From contig JACAEQ010000111.1 of assembly GCA_013388755.1 (NCBI GenBank), positions 1-49,379 on the forward strand: a stretch of DNA of 49,379 bases. The letters run 5' to 3'. Positions 15,484-23,653 of this stretch are shown in pieces. The position numbers and the translations under genes were made by a program. The notes under the pieces were generated by a model. That model made no database searches. It was given only the letters and a program-made list of their open reading frames with translations, and was not told the DNA's origin. Source of the stretch: Chloroflexota bacterium (GTDB lineage: Bacteria > Chloroflexota > Chloroflexia > Chloroflexales > Roseiflexaceae). Within the stretch, counting starts at the first letter, position 1, and each line of letters opens with the position of its first letter.

Positions 15484-16149
15484 ATGCCAGTAGACAGTGC
15501 AGACATGCGGCAGCTTGTTCTGTTTGCCGATCTTCCAGATCCGGCATGCGCCGCGCTGGCCTCCATTGCCGTGCGAGAACAGTATACAGCCGGCAAAGCG
15601 CTATTTTTTGAGGGCGATCCGGCTCGTGGCATCTATATTCTACTCAACGGCCATGTACGGTTGTCGCGCACGTCGCTCAGCGGGCGCGAGCAGGTGCTGC
15701 AGATCGTCACGCCGGGGCATCACTTCAATCTGGTGCCGGTGTTTGATGGTGGCGGATGCCCGGTCAATGCATTCGCACTGACCGATATAACGGTACTGCT
15801 CCTTCCCGGCGCGTCGCTACGCACGTTGTTGCTCGAATATCCTGTCATTGCTGTGAAGCTTCTGTCGGATTGCTGTGGCTATCTCCGGCACCTGGTGAAC
15901 CTGGTGGATGACCTGGCGCTGACAACCGTACAAGGGCGGCTGGCGCGGCTTCTGCTGGCGCAGGCTGAGGCCGATCAGAACAGTGCACCGCCGCTCACCC
16001 AGGCCGAGATCGCCGCACGCCTCGGTACTGTGCGCGAGATGGTCGGGCGCTCACTCAAGACTCTGGAAGGTCTGGGCCTGATCCGCATTGAGCGCGGTGT
16101 GATCATTATTCTCGACCGTGCCGGGTTGGAGCGCGAGTGTGGCGATTGA
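15484..16149 (+). CDS. Crp/Fnr-family transcriptional regulator
   Basis: 221 residues from the ATG at 15484, with GGGGCAGG upstream; a GTG 12 bases earlier is an alternative. The N-terminal cyclic-nucleotide-binding-type beta barrel (about 20-125) has FFEGDPARGIYILLNGHVRL. A long dimer helix follows, then a winged helix (about 145-215) with recognition helix region TQAEIAARLGTVREMVGRSL. The Cys residues needed for an Fnr-type 4Fe-4S sensor (a cluster of N-terminal cysteines) are absent, so it is not a classical oxygen-sensing FNR. Ligand unknown. It is divergent from the YwiC-like gene and faces the ferredoxin-CcmE-cupin operon, its likeliest targets. Confidence 0.85.
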   Translation: MPVDSADMRQLVLFADLPDPACAALASIAVREQYTAGKALFFEGDPARGIYILLNGHVRLSRTSLSGREQVLQIVTPGHHFNLVPVFDGGGCPVNAFALTDITVLLLPGASLRTLLLEYPVIAVKLLSDCCGYLRHLVNLVDDLALTTVQGRLARLLLAQAEADQNSAPPLTQAEIAARLGTVREMVGRSLKTLEGLGLIRIERGVIIILDRAGLERECGD

Positions 16150-16166
16150 CGGCGAATCTCGCTAAC

Positions 16167-16514
16167 CTATGATATGCTGCCTGGCGATGCTCCGCGCAAT
16201 AATGTCAACAGCAGTAGCATTGGCGTACGTGCCAGGATGGCATGTGGCAAACGCGCGGGCATATGGACCCAGATACCCGGCGTGGCTTCAATCACCTCAC
16301 GTCCCAGTGTTAGCTGTGCCGTGCCGGCGATCATCTCGATAATAGCCGGCACGGCAGCGGTATGCTCTGAAAGCTCCTGACCGGCATCCATCGCAAACAG
16401 AACAACTTTGATCTGATCGTCGGCATAGATTGTTCGGCTGAGCGTACCCTCGCGCGGGATGTCGGCCTGCTGCGCAAGATAGACGATGTTCGCGCGCGGT
16501 AGCATCGCGGTCAT
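16167..16514 (-). CDS. Small cupin-domain protein
   Basis: 115 residues. The ATG at 16514 follows CAGGAGAGCGCCCG and forms an ATGA overlap with the stop of the preceding ccmE-like gene, implying coupled translation. It is a single cupin barrel: motif 1 region LFAMDAGQELSEHTAAVPA has one His, and motif 2 region TPGIWVHMPARLPHAI has two. This suggests a metal site with fewer ligands than usual. Such proteins range from oxygen/redox sensors to dioxygenases. Being third in a ferredoxin-CcmE operon, it may sense or bind a redox-active ligand, but no function is assigned. Confidence 0.7.
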   Translation of the reverse strand: MTAMLPRANIVYLAQQADIPREGTLSRTIYADDQIKVVLFAMDAGQELSEHTAAVPAIIEMIAGTAQLTLGREVIEATPGIWVHMPARLPHAILARTPMLLLLTLLRGASPGSIS

Positions 16515-16930
16515 CGGGCGCTCTCCTGTTCGTGGTATTTCGAAGGGCATTTGATCAGCAATTCGTCGGCTACAAATAGACCGCTGGACTGATCATAGTG
16601 ACCGATTGCCACGACGCTGGTTGCGAGTTCAAACTGTGACGGCCTCGGCTTGTCGGAGACCACCGTCACCCGGTGGCCCGTCTCATCCTCCAGCACAAAC
16701 GTGAACCGTCCATGCTCATCGTATGCTCCCGGGCTGCCGAGGAACCCGACGAGTTGCACACTGCGCCCGCTGCCGGCGGCCTCGCCAATCCGGGTCGTGT
16801 ATGGGCGCACAGATTGCTGCAGGCCATTGAAGCCAAGAATGGCGGCCAGTGCGATCATCAGGAGACCGGCAAGGTGCAATGGTTTGAGTGGTATCCGCGT
16901 CGTCTGGTGCATCGGAGATCGTTTGATCAT
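16511..16930 (-). CDS. ccmE: CcmE-like cytochrome c haem chaperone, CxxxY variant
   Basis: 139 residues. One N-terminal membrane anchor (about 19-36) is followed by an OB-fold periplasmic domain (about 50-125) with VQLVGFLGSPG and FTFVLEDETGHRVTVV. The C-terminus reads KCPSKY, i.e. Cys128-xxx-Tyr132. Classical CcmE binds haem covalently through His in HxxxY; a Cys in that place defines the rarer CxxxY class known from archaea and some sulfate reducers. The start overlaps the ferredoxin stop by ATGA and the stop overlaps the cupin start by ATGA. Other ccm genes are not in the window. Start at Met7 is an alternative. Confidence 0.75.
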   Translation of the reverse strand: MIKRSPMHQTTRIPLKPLHLAGLLMIALAAILGFNGLQQSVRPYTTRIGEAAGSGRSVQLVGFLGSPGAYDEHGRFTFVLEDETGHRVTVVSDKPRPSQFELATSVVAIGHYDQSSGLFVADELLIKCPSKYHEQESAR

Positions 16931-17175
16931 GGTTGCTGCTCGCCGCTGGAGAGACGTTGATCGGGCGCGAAAACGACGATAAACGGTCGCCCGATGGCGC
17001 CGGCAGGGCAGTACGTCTCGCAGATGTCGCAGTACGTGCAATCTGTCGGACGAACGATCACGGCCTTGTGTGCAACAAGCTCGACAGCATGCGTCGGGCA
17101 GCGTTCTACGCACCAGCCGCAGCCGGTGCAGCGCTTCAAGTCAATCGCCGGTAACGACCAGGTCTGACGTTCCAC
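16927..17175 (-). CDS. Small 2[4Fe-4S] ferredoxin-type protein
   Basis: 82 residues from a GTG at 17175, preceded by GGGAGGCGCATC. Two complete cluster motifs, CTGCGWCVERCP (about 16-27) and CTYCDICETYCP (about 46-57), each CxxCxxCxxxCP. It has no membrane segment or redox-partner domain, so it is a soluble electron carrier or a subunit of a larger enzyme. It leads the coupled operon with the ccmE-like and cupin genes. Confidence 0.85.
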   Translation of the reverse strand: MERQTWSLPAIDLKRCTGCGWCVERCPTHAVELVAHKAVIVRPTDCTYCDICETYCPAGAIGRPFIVVFAPDQRLSSGEQQP

Positions 17176-17370
17176 GATGCGCCTCCCTGGCTGTGTGACG
17201 CCTGTTGCAACCCGGCCAACATATGGGTGCGTGACCGTAGCCGTGGCGCCATATCAACGGTGCTGCCTGGAGTGTAACCTCCTTGTTGAAAGATGTCTGT
17301 GACTTTTTTCGCACAACGCGGCTGTGGTACGATGGCACTGTTCCGTTTCGCACTGCAAAGGAGCGCCGCA

Positions 17371-19512
17371 ATGAGTACGTCAGACCCGATCGGCATCCCT
17401 GTCTTTCGCGATCCGTCGCGCCCTATTGCCGAACGGGTGCAGGATCTCATCGGGCAATTGACGCTTGATGAGAAGATTGGCCAGTTGACCCACAACGCCC
17501 GGCCCATTCCGCGCCTGGGCATCCCGGCCTATAACTGGTGGAGCGAAGCGCTTCACGGTGTGGCGCGGAATGGTCGTGCCACGGTCTTTCCACAGGCGAT
17601 CGGCCTTGGCGCGACCTGGGATCCGGCGCTGGTGCAGCGCATCGCCAGCGCCATCGGCGACGAGGCGCGCGCCAAACATCACGCAGCGTTGCGCCGCAAG
17701 GGTGGCACGGATATCTACCAGGGCCTCACCTTCTGGTCGCCGAATGTCAATATCTTCCGCGATCCGCGCTGGGGCCGCGGCCAGGAAACCTATGGCGAGG
17801 ATCCGTTCCTGACCGGCGAGATGGGTGCAGCATTCGTGCGCGGTCTTCAGGGCGATCATCCGCACTATCTGAAAGTCGCTGCCTGCGCCAAGCACTACGC
17901 TGTCCATAGTGGCCCCGAAAAGGATCGCCATACCTTTGATGCCCGTGTCTCGTTGCGCGATCTCCATACAACGTACCTGCCAGCGTTCCGTAAACTGGTG
18001 GTAGAGGCCAGGGTCGAAGCGGTCATGGGCGCGTACAACCGCACCAATGGCGAACCCTGTTGCGCCCACCCGCTCTTGTTGGAGCAGATTCTACGCAGCG
18101 AGTGGGGTTTCGAGGGTCACGTGGTCTCCGATTGCTGGGCGCTCAACGACTTTCATACTGGTCACAAGATTACCGCCGATGTTGTTGAGAGCGCGGCGCT
18201 GGCAATACGCCACGGATGCGATCTCAGCTGTGGTGAAACCTATGAGTTTCTTGGGGAAGCGATCCGCCGTGGCCTGATAACCGAAGCCGATATCGATCGC
18301 GCGCTTGGCCGCCTCTTTACGACCCGGATGAAACTTGGCACGTTCGATCCGCCGGAACTGGTACCCTATACCGCAACACCAATGGACGTCGTCGGATGCG
18401 CGGAACATCGCGCGCTGGCGTATGAGGCGGCGCTCAAATCCCTTGTGCTGCTGAAGAACGATGGCATGCTACCGATCGCGCCCGATACACGCAGTGTGCT
18501 GGTGGTCGGCCCGACCGCTGCAGATGCCGGGATGTTGCTGGGCAACTATTTTGGCATGAGCGACTCGCTCTGTACGCTGCTTGAGGGTATCGCCGGGCGT
18601 GCGCCTGAAGGAATGCGTGTCGAATACCTGCCAGGATGCTTGCTGACCCACCCGAGCGCCAACCCGAACAACTGGTCGGTCTTTACGGCGCCGACCGTTG
18701 ATGTCGTCCTGGCGTGCGTCGGGCTTTCGCCGCTGCTGGAAGGCGAAGAGGGCGAGGCGATCGAGTCGCTGGAGCGCGGTGATCGGAGCGACATCGCCCT
18801 GCCGGCGGCGCAGGTTGAGTACCTGAAGGATCTGGCGATACGCGGTGCGAAGCTGGTGCTGGTGGTGTCCGGTGGGAGTCCGGTGGCGCTCGGTGAACTT
18901 GCGGATCTGGCGAAAGCAGTGCTGTTTATCTGGTATCCGGGCCAGGAAGGCGGGCGTGCCGTAGCTGACGTTCTCTTTGGTAACGAGTCGCCTTCCGGTA
19001 AGTTGCCGCTCACCTTCCCGCGCTCACTCGCCGACCTGCCGCCGTTCGAAGCGTATGCGATGGCCGGGCGGACTTATCGCTATGCGACCGCCGAACCGCT
19101 CTATCCGTTTGGTTTTGGTCTGAGCTATTCCTGCTTCACCTATAGCGACCTCCGGCTCGACCGTACTCTGGTCGCCGCCGGCGAACTGGTGACGGCAACC
19201 TTTACGGTGACAAATACCGGCGCTGTCGAGGCTGAAGAAGTGGCCCAGCTCTATCTGAGCGACCTTGAGGCCGGCGTTGCCGTGCCGCTCCAGAGCCTGG
19301 TCGGCTTCCAGCGGGTGCGCCTGGCCCCTGGCGCACGTGCAGATGTCAGGATGACGATTACGCCGGCAATGATGGAGGTGATTGACGATGATGGGGCGCG
19401 CCGTATCGAGCCGGGACGCTTCCGCCTGACGGCAGGCGGTTGCTCGCCGGGCGCGCGTGGGCTGGCGCTCGGCGCGCCACAACCGGTGTGCGCGGAGTTT
19501 GTCGTCGGTTGA
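17371..19512 (+). CDS. GH3 glycoside hydrolase, beta-xylosidase/beta-glucosidase type
   Basis: 713 residues from the ATG at 17371 with AAAGGAGCGCCGCA upstream. The N-terminal GH3 barrel contains WWSEALHGVARNG, ATVFPQAIGLGATWD and KHYAVHSGPE; the nucleophile is Asp254 in VVSDCW. The alpha/beta sandwich follows (about 345-590, with the PGQEGGRAVADVLFG run), then a fibronectin-III-like domain with YPFGFGLSY and LVGFQRVRLAPG. The ALHGVA and SDC wording resembles bacterial and fungal beta-xylosidases more than BglX. No signal peptide, so it probably acts on imported xylo- or gluco-oligosaccharides in the cytoplasm. No transporter is adjacent. Confidence 0.88.
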   Translation: MSTSDPIGIPVFRDPSRPIAERVQDLIGQLTLDEKIGQLTHNARPIPRLGIPAYNWWSEALHGVARNGRATVFPQAIGLGATWDPALVQRIASAIGDEARAKHHAALRRKGGTDIYQGLTFWSPNVNIFRDPRWGRGQETYGEDPFLTGEMGAAFVRGLQGDHPHYLKVAACAKHYAVHSGPEKDRHTFDARVSLRDLHTTYLPAFRKLVVEARVEAVMGAYNRTNGEPCCAHPLLLEQILRSEWGFEGHVVSDCWALNDFHTGHKITADVVESAALAIRHGCDLSCGETYEFLGEAIRRGLITEADIDRALGRLFTTRMKLGTFDPPELVPYTATPMDVVGCAEHRALAYEAALKSLVLLKNDGMLPIAPDTRSVLVVGPTAADAGMLLGNYFGMSDSLCTLLEGIAGRAPEGMRVEYLPGCLLTHPSANPNNWSVFTAPTVDVVLACVGLSPLLEGEEGEAIESLERGDRSDIALPAAQVEYLKDLAIRGAKLVLVVSGGSPVALGELADLAKAVLFIWYPGQEGGRAVADVLFGNESPSGKLPLTFPRSLADLPPFEAYAMAGRTYRYATAEPLYPFGFGLSYSCFTYSDLRLDRTLVAAGELVTATFTVTNTGAVEAEEVAQLYLSDLEAGVAVPLQSLVGFQRVRLAPGARADVRMTITPAMMEVIDDDGARRIEPGRFRLTAGGCSPGARGLALGAPQPVCAEFVVG

Positions 19513-19635
19513 CATATAGCAACGTGCCACAACCTTGCGCCCCGGTGTGGCGCGCGGCGCGCAGGAACGGCGGCGCGTTCACGAATCACGGTTGCTGCTC
19601 GCCGCTGCAGGACCCGGTGGCCGGCGGACCTCCCG

Positions 19636-20193
19636 TCAGATCGGCCACACGGCGTGGCATGTCCACGACCAGTCGTCATGGCGTTCATACAGCCGCACTT
19701 CCCAGGTCGCGCTTGCGTGCGGATCAACCAGTTCGCGCGCCAGCGCGGCCAGTGAGTCATGCTGCTCGGGGGGGAAGTCATACGCCAGGCTCAGGTGCAG
19801 GTTGTCCTTCAGCCGCAACGGCCCGGCATACGCCGGTGAACCGGCGCGCTCGGCAAAGCTGGCGATCACTGATTGCAGCCAGGGCGCATCGATCAACAGC
19901 CCGTGAAACCCATGGTTCAGTTGCATGCCATACACACTGACGGGATGAACCGGTCGTTCAAGCTCGGCGTTCAGCGCGGCATGCATAGCGGCGACATATA
20001 CCGGTATGCGCTCACTCCTGTCGCGAAAGAAGCCGGTCAGCGTACAATGTGGCATGTACCGATGAGCGGTGTTGGGGCCGCACCGGGCGCGCGCGGCGGC
20101 GAAGTAGGCTTCAAGCTGTGCTGCGAGCGGGCCAAGCGGGCACGCATACATAATGTATGTTGACGGTAGCACAGCTAGCTCACGCTGTTCCAT
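19636..20193 (-). CDS. 2H phosphoesterase (LigT/cyclic phosphodiesterase-like), last gene of the phn operon
   Basis: 185 residues. The ATG at 20193 overlaps the end of the upstream acetyltransferase gene by 14 bases, so translation is coupled. Two signature motifs, HCTLTG (His49) and HLSLAY (His133), are the paired H-x-T/S-x of the 2H superfamily. That superfamily includes 2'-5' RNA ligases and enzymes opening 2',3'- or 1'',2''-cyclic phosphates. Canonical phn operons carry phnP for cleaving the cyclic ribose phosphate made by C-P lyase; no phnP is seen here, so this protein is a candidate replacement (inference). It could instead be an unrelated RNA-processing enzyme. Confidence 0.75.
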   Translation of the reverse strand: MEQRELAVLPSTYIMYACPLGPLAAQLEAYFAAARARCGPNTAHRYMPHCTLTGFFRDRSERIPVYVAAMHAALNAELERPVHPVSVYGMQLNHGFHGLLIDAPWLQSVIASFAERAGSPAYAGPLRLKDNLHLSLAYDFPPEQHDSLAALARELVDPHASATWEVRLYERHDDWSWTCHAVWPI

Positions 20194-20842
20194 ATTTCGC
20201 AATGAATGTGCGTACATCATTAAGTTCGTCGAAACGTGCTTCCAGGGTTGCGCGATCCCAGTTCCACCATGCAATCGCCAGCAACTGCTCAGCGACAGAC
20301 GGTGCAAAACGGGGGCGAATGAGGCGCGCCGGTGCGCCACCGACAATTGTGTACGGCGCGACGTTCCTGGTGACCACCGATCCGGCGCCTACCACCGCGC
20401 CCGTCCCGACGCAGACGCCCGGAAGAATGATCGCGCCATGCCCGATCCAGACGTCGTTCCCGATCACGCAGCGGTGCGCTCGCCGCCAGGCGAAGAAGGC
20501 CGTGTCGTCCGCGCCGAAGCCATACTGCGCGCGGCGGTACGTCATGTGGTGCTGTGTAACCCGATCCATCGGGTGATTACCGGGGTTGATGCGCACATGC
20601 GAGGCGATCGATGTGAATTTGCCGATATCGCTATAGATGATCTGCGTGTCACCGGCCGTATAGCTGTAATCGTCAAAGGTTGACTCGGCCATCTGGGTGT
20701 AGGGGCCGAGCTCGGTCCACGCGCCAACACGGCAATCGCGTAGCTGGCATGTGGGATGAATGCTCGGGTAATCCCCAAGCCGGCGCTCGTCGAATGGGTA
20801 TGGCCAGTTATCGCCAGGAAATGCCGGAACATCAATCAACAT
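20180..20842 (-). CDS. Phosphonate-operon hexapeptide acetyltransferase
   Basis: 220 residues starting 6 bases after the phnM stop. Left-handed beta-helix hexapeptide repeats run from about 50 to 175, with GNDVWIGHGAIILPG and VVGAGSVVTRNVAPYTIVGG, as in the VatD/xenobiotic acetyltransferase group. The opening LGDYPSIHPTCQLRDC and the linkage to phnM match the phosphonate-metabolism transferase family found in many C-P lyase operons. The acceptor is not established; by analogy it may acetylate an aminophosphonate or a ribosylated intermediate. It overlaps the downstream 2H phosphoesterase gene. Confidence 0.82.
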   Translation of the reverse strand: MLIDVPAFPGDNWPYPFDERRLGDYPSIHPTCQLRDCRVGAWTELGPYTQMAESTFDDYSYTAGDTQIIYSDIGKFTSIASHVRINPGNHPMDRVTQHHMTYRRAQYGFGADDTAFFAWRRAHRCVIGNDVWIGHGAIILPGVCVGTGAVVGAGSVVTRNVAPYTIVGGAPARLIRPRFAPSVAEQLLAIAWWNWDRATLEARFDELNDVRTFIAKYGTA

Positions 20843-20848
20843 GGGGCA

Positions 20849-22057
20849 TCATCTCATCTGCAATCCACAATGACACTGGAGTTGCCCGCGCCCGGCCATA
20901 TTGCGATCCCAGTAGATCGGGGCGCCGTGACGCAACACGCCGCGCACGCGGGGTAACGCACCATTCTCGATGAGCGTGAGATCGGCATAGCAGCCGGCCT
21001 GAATGCGCCCCCGATCAGGCATGCCGAGCGCGTCGGCGGGATTCAGCGTCACCAGGCGCACCGCTGCAGGAAGATCCAGGATGCCACGCTGGACCAGCGC
21101 GAACACCGCCTGGATCAATGCCGCCGGGGAATAGTCGGATGCCAGCGTATCCACCAGACCGGCAGCGATTGCTTCCTGCGCGCTCAGGTTGCCCGAGTGC
21201 GAACCGCCCCGCATGACGTTCGGCGCGCCCATCACGACATGCATGCCGCGCTGCCGCGCCTCACCGGCAGCTTCGATCGTCACCGGGAACTCGGCGATCG
21301 TGGCGCCCAGCCGGGCGACCAGGTCCACTTTTTCGATGGTATCATCGTCGTGCGATGCAAGCGGAACACCCTTCTCGCTGGCAGCCTCGGCAAGTTCACG
21401 CGCCACCTCCCAGTTCCTGGCGGCAGCGGCAAGGCCGCGCTGCATTCGTTCGCGCATCTCGCGTTCGACGGCGGCGCGATCGGCCTGGCGATGGTTTGCG
21501 ACCCAGTCAATGAACCGCTCAATGTCACGATACTGCCCCTGACCCGGCGTGTGATCCATCAGCGAGACCAGTTGAATCTTGCCTTCGTTGAGTAACTGGT
21601 GCACGAGATCGGCGCTCGTAGGCGTTGACACCTCGTAGCGTGCATGTACGGCATGATCGACCAGCAGTTCTGGTCGCAGGCGGTGCAGTGCCGTCACCGT
21701 TTCATACACTTTTTCGCGACTGCGCGCATGCGCCGGTCTGTCCACATCGTAGAATGAGAGTGCGGCATATGCCGTCGTGACCCCCGACGCCGCCAGGCGT
21801 TTGTCGAGTTCGTGGACGGCCACATCAACCGGGAAGAGCGTGTCGGGGCGCGGTTCGATCTCTTTCTCGACCATGTCGCCATGAATGTCAATCAACCCCG
21901 GCAACACGGTCAACCCATGTGCATCTATGACGCGCACGCCACGCTCCGGCGGCGCGTCGCCCTCAATCACCGCCACGATCCGGCCGTCTTCAATGCGTAG
22001 TGCGCCGCGCTCAATCACATCAGCGGGCAGAATGATGCACGTATCCGTCAGCCACAT
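20849..22057 (-). CDS. phnM: PhnM, alpha-D-ribose 1-methylphosphonate 5-triphosphate diphosphatase
   Basis: 402 residues, the family's usual size. It is an amidohydrolase barrel with PGLIDIHGDMVEKEIEPRP (metal ligands and the PhnM-specific EKE), DHTPGQGQY, SHDDDT, the run NVMRGGSHSGN and LASDYSP, all intact. In E. coli PhnM removes pyrophosphate from ribose-1-methylphosphonate 5-triphosphate to make the PhnJ substrate. It lies 27 bases downstream of phnL in the same operon. Confidence 0.93.
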   Translation of the reverse strand: MWLTDTCIILPADVIERGALRIEDGRIVAVIEGDAPPERGVRVIDAHGLTVLPGLIDIHGDMVEKEIEPRPDTLFPVDVAVHELDKRLAASGVTTAYAALSFYDVDRPAHARSREKVYETVTALHRLRPELLVDHAVHARYEVSTPTSADLVHQLLNEGKIQLVSLMDHTPGQGQYRDIERFIDWVANHRQADRAAVEREMRERMQRGLAAAARNWEVARELAEAASEKGVPLASHDDDTIEKVDLVARLGATIAEFPVTIEAAGEARQRGMHVVMGAPNVMRGGSHSGNLSAQEAIAAGLVDTLASDYSPAALIQAVFALVQRGILDLPAAVRLVTLNPADALGMPDRGRIQAGCYADLTLIENGALPRVRGVLRHGAPIYWDRNMAGRGQLQCHCGLQMR

Positions 22058-22084
22058 GAAGGTTGCTTGCCCCCTTGCCGGTTA

Positions 22085-22771
22085 TCACGCCAGGCGCAAC
22101 TCGCGATCCACCAGGCCGACCACATCGCTGTCGTGATGGAAGACGCCAATCAGCGCGACACCACGCGCCTTCAGTTCGCGCAGACGTTCGATCAACGCCG
22201 CTCGCGTCGTCACGTCGAGCGATGCGGTTGGTTCGTCGAGCAGCAGCAACCGCTGGGGGCGAATGAGCGCCCGCACCAGATTGACCTTCTGCTGCTCGCC
22301 ACCCGAAAATGTTGCCGGATAGGCGTGCCAGATGTCGCGTTTCAGCCTGAATGCTTCCAGCCACTCTGCCGCCTCGCTGCGCGCATCTTCCCACATTCGC
22401 CCGGCCAGCGCCAGCGGCTCGGCGGCCAGGTCGAGTGCGCTGACCCGAGGCCGTGGGTGCAGAAACTGCGTCACATGGCCGATTTCGGAGCGCCGCAACA
22501 GTGCGATATCCACGTCGGCGGCGCGCGCGAGATCACCCGGCCCGTGCAACGAGTCGTACAGAGCCTGGCCGCCGGTCGGTATGCAGGTGCGATACAGGCA
22601 GCGTAGCAACGTCGACTTGCCAACGCCATTCGGACCGCGCACCAGCATGAACTCGCCCGGGTTCAGCCAGAATTCCAGGCCCTCGAAGGCCAGGATCTCG
22701 CGCTCCAGATGGTGGACATGGAAACGCTTGGTATAGTTGTGAACCTCAAGCAATGGCATGGTTCTCGGCAT
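22085..22771 (-). CDS. phnL: PhnL, C-P lyase ABC-type ATPase
   Basis: 228 residues; a second ATG at 22759 is possible. It has Walker A GPNGVGKS, ABC signature FSGGEQQKVN, Walker B LLLLDEP and the H-loop HH near the C-terminus, all complete. The lack of membrane partner and the position between phnK and phnM identify PhnL rather than a transporter ATPase. With PhnK it is thought to bind and drive the PhnGHIJ core. Confidence 0.9.
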   Translation of the reverse strand: MPRTMPLLEVHNYTKRFHVHHLEREILAFEGLEFWLNPGEFMLVRGPNGVGKSTLLRCLYRTCIPTGGQALYDSLHGPGDLARAADVDIALLRRSEIGHVTQFLHPRPRVSALDLAAEPLALAGRMWEDARSEAAEWLEAFRLKRDIWHAYPATFSGGEQQKVNLVRALIRPQRLLLLDEPTASLDVTTRAALIERLRELKARGVALIGVFHHDSDVVGLVDRELRLA

Positions 22772-22815
22772 ACCGCCAGCGACTGGCGCTCAGATCCTCA
22801 ATGCTCAATCTCGTC

Positions 22816-23646
22816 TCACAACTTCGCCGCCACCAGTTGCTGAGTGTAGGCGTCCTGGGGATCATCGAGCACCTGGTCGGTCAGACCATGCTCCACGACG
22901 CGCCCGTGACGCATCACCAGGACACGGTCGGCCAGGGTGCGAATGACGCCCAGATCGTGCGACACAATGATGGTTGCGACATGTAGCTCGCGCTGGATAC
23001 GTTTGAGCGTGTCCAGGACCAGCGCCTGCACCGACACGTCAAGGCCGGTCGTCGGTTCATCAAGCAGCAGCACCATTGGCTGCAACGCGATTGCTTTCGC
23101 CAGTTGCACGCGCTGCTGCATACCGCCCGAAAGCCTGCGCGGGATATCGTCCATGCGCGCCAGGGGGAACTCCGAGGCGTCGAGCGCATCGCGCGCCGCA
23201 TTGCGCAACGTGGCGAACCTGCGTTCACCGGCCATGATGAGCCGCTCGGCGACATTGCCGCTGCTGGTGATATGCATGCGGAGGCCATGCAATGGGTTCT
23301 GGTACACGATACCGATGTGGCGTACCCGTAACGCGCGTCGATCGTACCGATCGAGTGTGAACAGGTTGCGTCCCCGGTAGCCATCTATGGTGAGCGTGTA
23401 GTCGCCCGTATCTGGCGCCTCCTCCAGGTTCAACAACCGGAGAATGGTTGATTTACCCGATCCGGACTCACCCACAATGCCCAGCACCTCGCCAGGGTAC
23501 ACGTCCAGATCGACGCCAGCGACGGCGGGGATTGCGCCATAGTGTTTTGTCAGCCGGCGCGCCCGCAACAGTGGTGCGGTCGTCAGCAGACGTGGCAGAT
23601 CAAATGCCAGCGAGGTCATATCAGGTAAATCCTCAAGCCGTACCAC
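22816..23646 (-). CDS. phnK: PhnK, C-P lyase ABC-type ATPase
   Basis: 276 residues from a GTG 7 bases after the phnJ stop; an ATG at 23619 is an alternative. Walker A GESGSGKS, signature LSGGMQQRVQ and Walker B VLLLDEPTTGLD are intact, and it carries the NPLHGLRMHITSSGN stretch, which I take as PhnK-like. In E. coli PhnK docks on PhnJ in the core complex. Its preservation argues that the altered PhnJ is still assembled into a complex. Confidence 0.9.
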   Translation of the reverse strand: MVRLEDLPDMTSLAFDLPRLLTTAPLLRARRLTKHYGAIPAVAGVDLDVYPGEVLGIVGESGSGKSTILRLLNLEEAPDTGDYTLTIDGYRGRNLFTLDRYDRRALRVRHIGIVYQNPLHGLRMHITSSGNVAERLIMAGERRFATLRNAARDALDASEFPLARMDDIPRRLSGGMQQRVQLAKAIALQPMVLLLDEPTTGLDVSVQALVLDTLKRIQRELHVATIIVSHDLGVIRTLADRVLVMRHGRVVEHGLTDQVLDDPQDAYTQQLVAAKL

Positions 23647-23653
23647 GTTGCCA

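Noticed and set aside
16931-16950. GGTTGCTGCTCGCCGCTG shared with 19588-19606
   Set aside because: An 18-base match without extension or inverted ends; could be chance in GC-rich DNA, and one copy lies within the ferredoxin coding sequence.
22085-23646. An ABC transporter (two ATPase genes in a row)
   Set aside because: No permease or binding-protein genes adjoin; position within phnGHIJ-M identifies PhnK and PhnL of the C-P lyase complex.
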